Assembly: GCF_024228315.1 (NCBI RefSeq) | Contig: NZ_CP100454.1 | Location: 2,170,001 to 2,234,000 of the forward strand | Origin: Halomarina pelagica | GTDB taxonomy: Archaea > Halobacteriota > Halobacteria > Halobacteriales > Haloarculaceae | Length of the DNA stretch: 64,000 nucleotides | Reading direction: 5' to 3' | Part shown: in pieces, positions 17,131 through 24,709 of the stretch | How positions within the stretch are numbered: the first letter of the stretch is position 1 | Layout: every line of letters starts with the position of its first letter | The notes under the pieces: generated by a model | The model's database searches: none | What the model saw: only the letters and a program-made list of their open reading frames with translations | Told to the model about the DNA's origin: nothing | Position numbers and translations under genes: made by a program

Positions 17131-17952
17131 ATGAGCGAACGACAATTCGACCCCGAGCGGTACACCGGAATGCCTGATGGGACGTACGTCCCGTCGCCGC
17201 AGCTAATCAAGAACGCGCGGATGCTCATCGTCGGCTACGAGGCCGACCCCGAGGTACTCGAATCGGCGTTGCCTCCCGGCCTCGACCCGCACCCGAACAA
17301 CCTCGTTCAGATGAACATGTATCGAGTGCCGTCGGCGGAGCAGACGAGCCACCTCGACCCGTACACGCTCACCTACCTGACCGTGGAGGTCGCCGACCGC
17401 GACAGCCGCGCGATCAGCGCCGCACAGGGCGAGATTCCCGTCCCCGGCCGGTTCTGGGTGGGCTACTGGAACGACTCCCCGCAGATGCAGGCGTACACCC
17501 GCGAAGGTGGCGGCATCCCGACGCTCGACGGGGCCTGTGAGTGGGAGGAGGCCGACGGCGAGTTGTCCTCGACGCTCTCGGTCGACGGCACCCCGGTCAT
17601 CGAAGCCGAGGCGAGCGTCGGCGACGAGCAGGTGGACACGCTCACCGGCCACCTGCACTACTACGCGCATCGGCAGATACCGGATCCGGCGGGCGGCCGA
17701 GCGCAGATCAACGAACTCGTCGAGTTCCCGATCCCCTTCGTCAGCGAACTGTACGAGGCCGAGGTCGACCGCGTCGACTTCGACTTCCCCGACGGATCGC
17801 CGTTCCAGCGGTTCGCTCCCGTCGAACCGCTCTCGACGCCGTCGGTCCTCCACGGCACGGTCACGTTCACCTACTCGCAGGGCCGACGCGTCCGGGACTA
17901 CCTCGCCGAGGAGGCGTCGCGGGGGCTGTCGTCGGACGTTTCCGATCGGTAA
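17131..17952 (+). CDS. Acetoacetate-decarboxylase-fold protein lacking the Schiff-base lysine
   Basis: A 273-residue member of the acetoacetate decarboxylase (ADC) superfamily, co-transcribed with the hydrolase. The pattern YLTVEVADRD, then AQGEIPVPGRFWVGYWND, then VDTLTGHLHYY, follows the ADC core. In true ADC the segment after the conserved Glu-Ile reads PKK, and its first Lys forms the Schiff base. Here the same place reads PGR. The only Lys in the whole protein is residue 27, far from the site. Simple beta-ketoacid decarboxylation by the ADC mechanism is therefore unlikely; an aldolase, hydratase or lyase reaction is possible. Confidence 0.82.
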   Translation: MSERQFDPERYTGMPDGTYVPSPQLIKNARMLIVGYEADPEVLESALPPGLDPHPNNLVQMNMYRVPSAEQTSHLDPYTLTYLTVEVADRDSRAISAAQGEIPVPGRFWVGYWNDSPQMQAYTREGGGIPTLDGACEWEEADGELSSTLSVDGTPVIEAEASVGDEQVDTLTGHLHYYAHRQIPDPAGGRAQINELVEFPIPFVSELYEAEVDRVDFDFPDGSPFQRFAPVEPLSTPSVLHGTVTFTYSQGRRVRDYLAEEASRGLSSDVSDR

Positions 17953-17991
17953 CTACGACGGACGGGGTGCGAGAGGCGCGGAGTCGTGCCC

Positions 17992-18711
17992 TCAGTCCGC
18001 GCTCTCCGCGACCGACACCGAGAGGTACTCCTCGAGGAGGTCCTCGCGCGAGCGGAGTTCGTCGATGGTGCCCTCGTAGACGGTGCTCCCCTTCTCGATG
18101 ATGTAGGCGCGCTCGGCCAGTTCGAACGAGAACGCGACGTTCTGCTCGGTGAGGACGACGGTGACGTCCTCCCGGACGACCTGCCCGAGGACCTCCCGGA
18201 GGTCGTCGACGATGACCGGGGCCAGCCCCTCGGTGGGTTCGTCGAGCAGGAGGAGGTCGGGGTCCTGTACGAGCGCGCGGGCCACCGAGAGCATCTGCTG
18301 TTCGCCCCCCGAGAGGTTGCGTCCCCTGTTCTCGCGGTGGTCGTCGAGCGCCGGGAAGATCCCGTACATCTCCTCTACGTCGCGCGGATCGTCGCAGGCG
18401 TCGTGGGCGACCAGCAGGTTCTCGTGGACGGTGAGCGTCGGGAAGACGCGCCGGCGCTCGGGGACGAGCTTGATGCCCATGTTGCTGATGCGATCGACCG
18501 ACTCCCCGACGATGTCGGTCCCGCGGTAGCGGATGCGGCCCGTTCGACGGGGGACCGTCCCGACGATGCTACGCAGCGTGGTCGTCTTGCCCGCGCCGTT
18601 GCGCCCGAGCAGGACGACGATCTCGTTCTCCTCGACGGTCATCGAGAGGTCGAACAGGACGTGGCTGTTGCCGTAGTAGGCGTTCACGCCGTCGAGTTCG
18701 AGCAGGCTCAC
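17992..18711 (-). CDS. livF: Branched-chain-amino-acid-type ABC transporter ATPase, LivF
   Basis: The second ATPase of a LIV-type importer, 239 residues. Walker A is GRNGAGKTT, the signature is NLSGGEQQM, and Walker B is LLLLDEPTEGLAP, a phrase typical of LivF. Its ATG overlaps the stop of livG by 4 nt. It is convergent with the ADC-like gene, 39 nt away. Similar sets in bacteria and archaea import branched amino acids, but also urea, aromatic acids or other carboxylates; the substrate here is unproven. Confidence 0.94.
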   Translation of the reverse strand: MSLLELDGVNAYYGNSHVLFDLSMTVEENEIVVLLGRNGAGKTTTLRSIVGTVPRRTGRIRYRGTDIVGESVDRISNMGIKLVPERRRVFPTLTVHENLLVAHDACDDPRDVEEMYGIFPALDDHRENRGRNLSGGEQQMLSVARALVQDPDLLLLDEPTEGLAPVIVDDLREVLGQVVREDVTVVLTEQNVAFSFELAERAYIIEKGSTVYEGTIDELRSREDLLEEYLSVSVAESAD

Positions 18712-19481
18712 GCCTCCTCACCCCCGAGGTAGGCCTCCTTGACCCGTTCGTCGGCCATCACCTCCGCCGGCGTCCCCTCCGCGATGAGCCCGCCGCTGTC
18801 GAGCACGAGGATCCGGTCGGAGATGCCGAGGACGACCTCCATGTCGTGCTCGGTCAGCACGAACGTCGTATCCGTGTTCTCGTTCAACCGCTGGACGAGA
18901 TCCACCATCTTCCGGGTCTCGCTCGCGTTCATCCCCGCCGTGGGTTCGTCGAGCAGGACGACGGAGGGATCGGTGCCGAGCGCGAGGGCGATCTCGACCT
19001 TCCTGGTATCCCCGTGCGAGAGGTTGGAGCACTCGGTCTCGGCCACCTCCTCGAGGCGCGCGAGTTCGATCACCTCCCAGGCGCGCTCGGTGAGTTCCTC
19101 GTCCTCGGTCGCCCGCGAGGTGAGGTCGAGCGTCCGTCCCTGGAGGCTGATGCGCGCGATGCGCACGTTGTCGAGCACCGACAGCCCCTCGAAGACGTTG
19201 TTGATCTGGTACGCCCGCGAGAGGCCGAGGCGGCTGATCTCGTACGGTTCGTCGCCGGTCACGTCGACCAGGTCGCCGCCGCCTCGCGGGCGCAGTCGGA
19301 CGCCGCCCGCCGTCGGTTTCAGCTGTCCCGAGAGCAGGTTGTAGAACGTCGTCTTCCCCGCCCCGTTGGGACCGATGATGCTGGTGATGTCCTCGGAGTC
19401 GATGCTGACGGTCACGTCGTCCACGGCGACCAGTCGGCCGAACGCCTTGGTCAGCCCCTCCGTCTCGAGGACGGTCGTCAT
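18708..19481 (-). CDS. livG: Branched-chain-amino-acid-type ABC transporter ATPase, LivG
   Basis: The first ATPase of the LIV-type importer, 257 residues. Walker A is GPNGAGKT, Walker B is VVLLDEPTAGMN with the LivG-typical GMN, and the signature is NLSHGDTRKVEIA. The insert around RLRPRGGGDLVDVTGDEPYEISRLG is the usual LivG region that contacts the permease. The start is taken as ATG 19481, 16 nt after the livH stop; an upstream start at 19511 would overlap livH. Confidence 0.94.
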   Translation of the reverse strand: MTTVLETEGLTKAFGRLVAVDDVTVSIDSEDITSIIGPNGAGKTTFYNLLSGQLKPTAGGVRLRPRGGGDLVDVTGDEPYEISRLGLSRAYQINNVFEGLSVLDNVRIARISLQGRTLDLTSRATEDEELTERAWEVIELARLEEVAETECSNLSHGDTRKVEIALALGTDPSVVLLDEPTAGMNASETRKMVDLVQRLNENTDTTFVLTEHDMEVVLGISDRILVLDSGGLIAEGTPAEVMADERVKEAYLGGEEA

Positions 19482-19497
19482 CGAACCACCCCCCCGA

Positions 19498-20379
19498 TCA
19501 CGCCTCGGCACCCCCGAACAGCCCCTCCGGACGGAGGACGAGGACGGCGATCATGGCGACGAACGGGAGTAGCTGGTTGGCCCCCGGAATACCGACGATC
19601 GTCCCGACCGAGATCAGTAGCCCGATGATCATCGCGCCGACGAACGCGCCGACGAACGACCCGAGGCCGCCGATGACGGCCACGACGAAGGCGTTGATGA
19701 TGACCTGGTCGCCGAGCGACGTGGTGACCGACTGGAGCGGCGCGGCGAGCGCGCCGCCGACGCCCGCGAGCACGCAGCCGGCGAAGAACACGCCCGTGTA
19801 CAGCCGCGGCACGTCGATGCCGAGAAGCGAGGCCATGTCGCGGTCGGACGAGGTCGCCCGCGTGACGCGCCCGACGTTCGTCGTCTCGAGGACGGTGAAC
19901 AGCAACCCCATGATGACGAACGCCATCACGATGACGAAGAGTCGGTAGCCGCCGACGGCGACGTTCTCGCTGAACCGAACGCTGAAGTCGAAGACGGCGG
20001 GCGGGTTGATGGACCTCTGTCCCGTGCCGAAGACGAACCGGACGGCGTCGGTGAGCATGAGCACGAACGCGAACGTCAACAGGAGCTGGTCGAGCGGTTC
20101 GCGGTCGTACACCCGGCGGATGAATCCCGCCTCGATCGCCGCCCCGAGGACGCCGACGACGAGTCCGGCGGCGATCACGCCGATCCAGAAGTTCCCGACG
20201 GCGCTGTTGACGGCGACGACGGCCACGTACGCGCCGATCATGAAGAGCGCGCCGTGGGTGAAGTTCAGCACGTCGAGGACGCCGAAGATGAGGCTGAGCC
20301 CCACGGCCACGAGGAACAGCCAGCTCCCGATGCTGAGCCCCGCGATGATCTGGTTCGCGAGCAAGTCAGGGCTTACCAT
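19498..20379 (-). CDS. livH: Branched-chain-amino-acid-type ABC transporter permease, LivH
   Basis: This 293-residue integral membrane subunit has about eight helices. GLSLIFGVLDVLNFTHGALFMIGAY is split by the family hallmark NFTHG, and GGLGSFVGAFVGAMIIGL is the LivH/M EAA-like loop. It starts at ATG 20379 with a TATA-like element at 20404-20410 about 27 nt upstream, giving a leaderless livHGF transcript. It pairs with LivM encoded on the opposite strand. Confidence 0.94.
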   Translation of the reverse strand: MVSPDLLANQIIAGLSIGSWLFLVAVGLSLIFGVLDVLNFTHGALFMIGAYVAVVAVNSAVGNFWIGVIAAGLVVGVLGAAIEAGFIRRVYDREPLDQLLLTFAFVLMLTDAVRFVFGTGQRSINPPAVFDFSVRFSENVAVGGYRLFVIVMAFVIMGLLFTVLETTNVGRVTRATSSDRDMASLLGIDVPRLYTGVFFAGCVLAGVGGALAAPLQSVTTSLGDQVIINAFVVAVIGGLGSFVGAFVGAMIIGLLISVGTIVGIPGANQLLPFVAMIAVLVLRPEGLFGGAEA

Positions 20380-20403
20380 ACCACTCCGGTCCGGGAGGGT
20401 GCG

Positions 20404-20410
20404 ATTAAAC
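20404..20410 (-). promoter_or_regulatory. livH: TATA-like box of livHGF
   Basis: On the minus strand this reads GTTTAAT, centred about 27 nt before the livH ATG. Confidence 0.5.
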
Positions 20411-20459
20411 CTTTCGCAATGAGTGACCGTTTTCGTCGAGAGTATCGGTGTGAAATCAA

Positions 20460-20480
20460 TCAGAATTATATAATTTCTGA
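20460..20480. promoter_or_regulatory. Palindromic operator candidate in the divergent liv promoter
   Basis: The 21 bases form a near-perfect palindrome. TCAGA and TCTGA arms flank the self-complementary core ATTATATAAT, with one extra T. It sits about 50 bp upstream of the livH TATA box and 30 bp upstream of the livJ TATA box, where a dimeric regulator could control both transporter operons. No regulator gene is adjacent. Confidence 0.45.
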
Positions 20481-20507
20481 CACTCGGGATCGTCAGGCAC
20501 GGTAAAG

Positions 20508-20516
20508 TATATATAT
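20508..20516 (+). promoter_or_regulatory. livJ: TATA box of livJM
   Basis: TATATATAT, centred 30 nt before the livJ ATG at 20542, implies a leaderless or nearly leaderless transcript. Confidence 0.55.
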
Positions 20517-20541
20517 CGAAAGTCCATGTCCTCGGTAGACT

Positions 20542-21888
20542 ATGACAGGCAGACGGAAGAGTGGCGTGGAAACCGGCGGAGCGCGACGAGGCGGACTGGG
20601 TCGTCGCGGGTTCCTGCGGGCGGCCGGTGCCGGCGCGGCGGCGACGGCGCTGGCGGGCTGTCTCGGCAGGGGTGGTGGTGGCGGCAGCGGTCCGATCAAG
20701 ATCGGCGGCGTGTTCCTGCTCTCGGGCATCGCGGAGGCGCTGGGCTCCGCCTCGCAGGCCGGCGCGAGGCTGGGCGTGAGCGCGGTGAACGAGGCGGGCG
20801 GCATCATGGACCGCGACGTCGAGATCGTCTTTCGGGACCACAACAACGGCGACGCCGTCTCTCAGATCACGAGCCTCGTTCAGGAGGAGCAGGTCCACGC
20901 GCTCATCGGCCTGACCTCCTCGGGGGTGACGCTCAGTTCGGCGTCCGCCATCCGCGACCTGGGCGTTCCGTTCACGCTGACGGACATCGGGACGCCGTGG
21001 ATCACCGAGCACGACACGGAGACGTACGGCTCCTTCTTCGAGGACGACAACGGGAAGGCCGCCGGGATCCCCAACCTGTTCCGGACGAACGCCAACACGA
21101 CGGTCAACACCTACGCGATGGCGAAGTTCGCCGTCGAGGAACTCGACGTCACGCGCGTCGCCAACATCGGCCCGGACTACGCCTACGGGTCGCAGACGTG
21201 GGACTACTTCAAGGCGTTCGGGGACGCGCTGGGCGGCGACTTCGAGTACGTCGAATCGGTGTTCCCCAAGCTCGGGGCCAGCGACATGACCCCGCAGATC
21301 AACCAGGTCAAGAGCGCCAACCCAGACCTCGTGTTCACGTCCTTCTGGGCGGGTGACGCCGTCACCTTCGTCCAGCAGGCGACCGCGCAGGGACTGTTCG
21401 ACCAGGTGGACGACGTCTTCGACACGCTGGGTGCCGACCCGACGGTGTTCGAGGCGCTCGGCAGTTCGATGCCCGAGGGGTACCACTACTCCTCGTGGTA
21501 CTGGCACTCGGCGTACGACAACAAGGCCAACGAGGAGTTCGTCAAGGCGTACAAGGAGGCCAACGACGGCTCGATCCCCTCGTTCACCGGACCGAGCACC
21601 TACTCCTCGATCTGGCTGTACAAGCGCGCCATGGAGAACGCGGAGAGCACGAAACCGGAGGACGTCATCGCCGAGATGGAGGGGATGGAGTACGACGGCC
21701 CGCGGGGCAAGTGGAAGATCGATCCCGACAGCCACCAGGCGACCGCGCCGACCATCATCGGCGAGACCAGCACGAAGGACGACGTCCCCTACGACGGCGT
21801 GGGACTGAAGCCCGTCCAGTCGGTCTCGCTCGACAAGAAGACCGCCCAGGACCTCCTGAAGGGAACCGGTCTGCCTCCGGGACTGTGA
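20542..21888 (+). CDS. livJ: Tat-exported lipoprotein, LIV-type substrate-binding protein
   Basis: The periplasmic-binding-protein component, 448 residues. The signal is Tat-type (GRRGFLRAAG, residues 20-29) followed by a lipobox LAGC with Cys40, so it should be lipid-anchored outside the membrane. The mature part begins IKIGGVFLLSG and contains GVSAVNEAGGIMDRDVEIVFRDHNN, typical of type I periplasmic fold LivJ/K proteins. It is divergent from livHGF and 40 nt upstream of livM, so the transporter is complete but split. The ligand is unknown. Confidence 0.95.
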   Translation: MTGRRKSGVETGGARRGGLGRRGFLRAAGAGAAATALAGCLGRGGGGGSGPIKIGGVFLLSGIAEALGSASQAGARLGVSAVNEAGGIMDRDVEIVFRDHNNGDAVSQITSLVQEEQVHALIGLTSSGVTLSSASAIRDLGVPFTLTDIGTPWITEHDTETYGSFFEDDNGKAAGIPNLFRTNANTTVNTYAMAKFAVEELDVTRVANIGPDYAYGSQTWDYFKAFGDALGGDFEYVESVFPKLGASDMTPQINQVKSANPDLVFTSFWAGDAVTFVQQATAQGLFDQVDDVFDTLGADPTVFEALGSSMPEGYHYSSWYWHSAYDNKANEEFVKAYKEANDGSIPSFTGPSTYSSIWLYKRAMENAESTKPEDVIAEMEGMEYDGPRGKWKIDPDSHQATAPTIIGETSTKDDVPYDGVGLKPVQSVSLDKKTAQDLLKGTGLPPGL

Positions 21889-21928
21889 TCGACGAATATC
21901 GACGAATGAACGCGTACGCACGATACCG

Positions 21929-23113
21929 ATGAGCTACGGAGTCCGTGAGCGTCTCCTCGACGGGGAACGCTCGAGTGTCCAGTACGCGGTGCTCGCGGCG
22001 GTGCTCGTCGCGGCACCGTTCCTCGTTGGGCCGTTCGAGACGCGACTGCTCACCGAAGTGCTGATCTTCGCCGTGTTCGCGACGGCGTTCAACCTCCTGT
22101 ACGGCTACACGGGGTTGCTCTCGTTCGGCCACGCGATGTTCGTCGCGGCGGCGGGCTACACGCTCGCGCAGTTCGTCAAGAACGGTAGCTCGGCGCTCGG
22201 CTTTCCCGACCTGTTCGGCGGGGCGTCGGTGCTGGTGACGTTCGTCGTCGCCGTCGTCCTCGCCGTGCTCGTCGCGACGCTGCTCGCGGTGGTCGTCGGC
22301 TACCTCAGCGTCCAGTTGCAGGAGATCTACTTCGCGATGATCACGCTGTCGTTCAGCATGGCCGTCTTCGTCGTCGCGAACCAGAACATCGGCGGCCTCA
22401 CCAACGGGAGCGACGGCCTCTCGTTCATCCTCGGACGGGTCGACCTGTTCGGCGTCGAGTTCACGCTGATGAACATTAGGGACCCCATCGTCTACTACTT
22501 CGTCGTGCTCGCGGTCTTCGCCGCGGCGATGTACGCGCTCTGGCGGGTGGTCAACTCGCCCTTCGGGATGATCTGTACGGCCATCCGGGAGAACCCCGAG
22601 CGCGCGGAGGCCCTCGGGATCAACGAGACCTTCCACAGCTGGATGACGTTCATCGTCTCGGGGGCGTTCTCGGGGCTCGCCGGCGCGCTCCTCGTCCCGT
22701 TACGGACGGGCATCACGCCCGATCTGGCCTACTGGTCGTTCTCCGCGGAGCCGGTCATCATGACCGTCATCGGCGGCCCCTACTCGTTCGCCGGTCCCGC
22801 CGTCGGCGCGTTCGTCTACGAGTACCTCCGGGAGTTCATCAACAGCTACCCGACGCTGGCGAACCGCTGGCAGTTCGCCTTCGGGTTCGTCCTGTTGCTC
22901 GTCGTGCTGTTCTTCGACAACGGCGTCGCGGGCGGGATCGAACGGCTCCGCGCCTGGCTCGGGGAGACCGGGGAGCACTACCGCGAGGGCGGCTTCGCGG
23001 CGGTCGTCTCGTTCGCTCGCGCCTCCGTCGTCCGGCGGGTCGCGTCCGCCCGAGACGCGGTGACCGGACGCCCCGCGGGACGAGAGCGCGAGCGGAAACC
23101 GAGCGACGACTGA
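21929..23113 (+). CDS. livM: Branched-chain-amino-acid-type ABC transporter permease, LivM
   Basis: A 394-residue membrane subunit with hallmark NLLYGYTGLLSFGHAMFVAAAGY near the third helix and RENPERAEALGIN in the cytosolic coupling loop. GPYSFAGPAVGAFVYEYL is the C-terminal LivM loop. It has a charged 60-residue tail rich in Arg after the last helix. Together with LivH it forms the translocation channel. Confidence 0.94.
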   Translation: MSYGVRERLLDGERSSVQYAVLAAVLVAAPFLVGPFETRLLTEVLIFAVFATAFNLLYGYTGLLSFGHAMFVAAAGYTLAQFVKNGSSALGFPDLFGGASVLVTFVVAVVLAVLVATLLAVVVGYLSVQLQEIYFAMITLSFSMAVFVVANQNIGGLTNGSDGLSFILGRVDLFGVEFTLMNIRDPIVYYFVVLAVFAAAMYALWRVVNSPFGMICTAIRENPERAEALGINETFHSWMTFIVSGAFSGLAGALLVPLRTGITPDLAYWSFSAEPVIMTVIGGPYSFAGPAVGAFVYEYLREFINSYPTLANRWQFAFGFVLLLVVLFFDNGVAGGIERLRAWLGETGEHYREGGFAAVVSFARASVVRRVASARDAVTGRPAGRERERKPSDD

Positions 23114-23204
23114 CGCCGCCGTCCCCCACGGTTCACCGTCCTGTCTTTTCTCCTCGCTCCCGTCCGACGCTCACGCTCAAGTCCCGGCCGGCCGTCCGTG
23201 GGGT

Positions 23205-23936
23205 ATGATCCGCTACGACCTGCGCGACGACGTCGCCTGGATCACCATCGACAGACCCGAGAAGCGGAACGCGCTCCACCTCGACGGGTGGGACGACCTG
23301 CGCGCGGCGCTCTCCCGCGCGAGCGACGAGGCCCGCGTCGCGGTCGTCACCGGGGCGGGCGACGCCTTCTGCGCCGGCGACGACGTCGCGACGCTCGCCG
23401 AACTGGACGACGAGGCGGCCGTCCGCGCGCTGAGCGACCGTCTCTACGAGGGTCTCCACGGCGTGGAGGCGCTCTCTGTCCCCGTGATCGCCGCCGTCAA
23501 CGGACTCGCCTACGGCGGCGGGTTCGAACTCGTCGCCGCGGCGGACCTCGCGGTCGCCGTCGAGGGCGCGACGTTCGCGCTCCCCGAGACGCGCATCGGG
23601 GCGTACCCGCCCTACGCGGTGGCCCGCGTCGGCGACCTCTGCGGGAAGAAGCGACTCATGGAACTCGCGCTCACCGGCGAACCGATCGACGCCGCCACCG
23701 CCCGCGAGTGGGGGCTGGTAAACCGCGTCGTCCCCGCGGAGGAACTGTCCGACGCGGTCGGAACGCTCGTCGATCGGATCCTCGAGTCGCCGGCCCCCGC
23801 GACGCGGCTGGCGAAGGCGTACGCCGCCGTCGCGCTGGCTGACGCCGACGAGCGCGAACGGATCGCCGGCGGGTTCGCGCGGGTCGCCGCGGCGGAGGAC
23901 TGCCGCGACGCGACCCGGGCGTTCCTCGAACGCTGA
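23205..23936 (+). CDS. Enoyl-CoA hydratase/isomerase family protein
   Basis: A 243-residue crotonase-fold protein. Visible landmarks are ITIDRPEKRNALHLDGWDDL, the oxyanion-hole segment GAGDAFCAGDDV, and NGLAYGGGFELVAAADL with the second oxyanion glycine. ALPETRIGAYPPY follows; the usual catalytic Glu (ETRIG) is present. It hydrates or isomerises CoA esters. It lies 91 nt after livM on the same strand, so it may belong to the same catabolic unit. Confidence 0.92.
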   Translation: MIRYDLRDDVAWITIDRPEKRNALHLDGWDDLRAALSRASDEARVAVVTGAGDAFCAGDDVATLAELDDEAAVRALSDRLYEGLHGVEALSVPVIAAVNGLAYGGGFELVAAADLAVAVEGATFALPETRIGAYPPYAVARVGDLCGKKRLMELALTGEPIDAATAREWGLVNRVVPAEELSDAVGTLVDRILESPAPATRLAKAYAAVALADADERERIAGGFARVAAAEDCRDATRAFLER

Positions 23937-24067
23937 CTGCGCACGTTCGTTCGACTATCTCTTTATACTCGGGGGATACTCTGACCATCCGCGCGCTCGA
24001 CTGGTCGGATGTCCGCCCGTCACCGATATTTCTTCTCGCGACCAACCTCTACCTTGGTGGGGAAGTA

Positions 24068-24526
24068 ATGGCAACGCAACAGTCGATGGAGGAGCGAAAC
24101 GTGGACCTCGTCCGACGGTTCGTAGCGGAGGTCGTAAACGAGCGGCGCTACGAGCGCATCCCGGAGTTCTTCTCGCCGGAGTACGTGCGCCACGACCCCG
24201 CGGTCGCGGGTGACGCGCGCGGGCCGGAACGGTTCGAGGAGACGGTCCGGGCGTTCCACGCGGGGTTCCCGGACGAGGAGATGGTCGTCGACGACGTCTT
24301 CGCCGCGGGGGACAAGGTGTGCCTCCGGTACACCGTGACGGGGACGCACACGGGCGAGTTCATGGGAATGGAACCGACGGGCGAACCCGTCGAGATGACG
24401 GCCATCGCCGTCCACCGCATCGGCGAGGACGGCACGGTCGCCGAGACCTGGGTGAACTACGACTCGCTCGGCCTCATGGAACAGATCGGGGCCGTCCCGC
24501 CCCGCGACGAGCCGACGGCGGAGTGA
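24068..24526 (+). CDS. SnoaL-like ester cyclase family protein
   Basis: A 152-residue NTF2/SnoaL-fold protein. It starts RNVDLVRRFVAEVVNERRYERIPEFFSPEYVRHDP, ends the fold with ETWVNYDSLGLMEQIGAVP, and contains the family phrase GTHTGEFMGMEPTGEPVEM. Such proteins bind or cyclise small hydrophobic molecules, but no reaction can be assigned. A paralogue with the same C-terminal pattern is encoded at 60452-60883. The start is ATG 24068. Confidence 0.85.
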   Translation: MATQQSMEERNVDLVRRFVAEVVNERRYERIPEFFSPEYVRHDPAVAGDARGPERFEETVRAFHAGFPDEEMVVDDVFAAGDKVCLRYTVTGTHTGEFMGMEPTGEPVEMTAIAVHRIGEDGTVAETWVNYDSLGLMEQIGAVPPRDEPTAE

Positions 24527-24594
24527 GCGGTTCGTCTTCGTTTTTGTCGTCGAAACGAACCAGCACTCGCCATGTTTGATCGTCGTCGGTCACC

Positions 24595-24690
24595 GTGATC
24601 GATCCACGCGTCGAGCGGGAACTGTCGATCTACGGCAGTGGACTCGCAGCCGCCATCGTCTCGCTCGCGGTCGCACTACTCGTCGGATGA
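24595..24690 (+). CDS. Possible 31-residue single-helix membrane protein
   Basis: GTG 24595 opens MIDPRVERELSIYGSG, followed by an uninterrupted hydrophobic stretch LAAAIVSLAVALLVG, then TGA. The peptide has a charged amphipathic start and one transmembrane helix, the shape of small haloarchaeal membrane proteins. It sits in the gap between the SnoaL gene and the convergent rnr. I find no other coding signal in this gap, and chance cannot be excluded. Confidence 0.4.
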   Translation: MIDPRVERELSIYGSGLAAAIVSLAVALLVG

Positions 24691-24709
24691 GTGGGCGTGG
24701 TCCGCTCGA

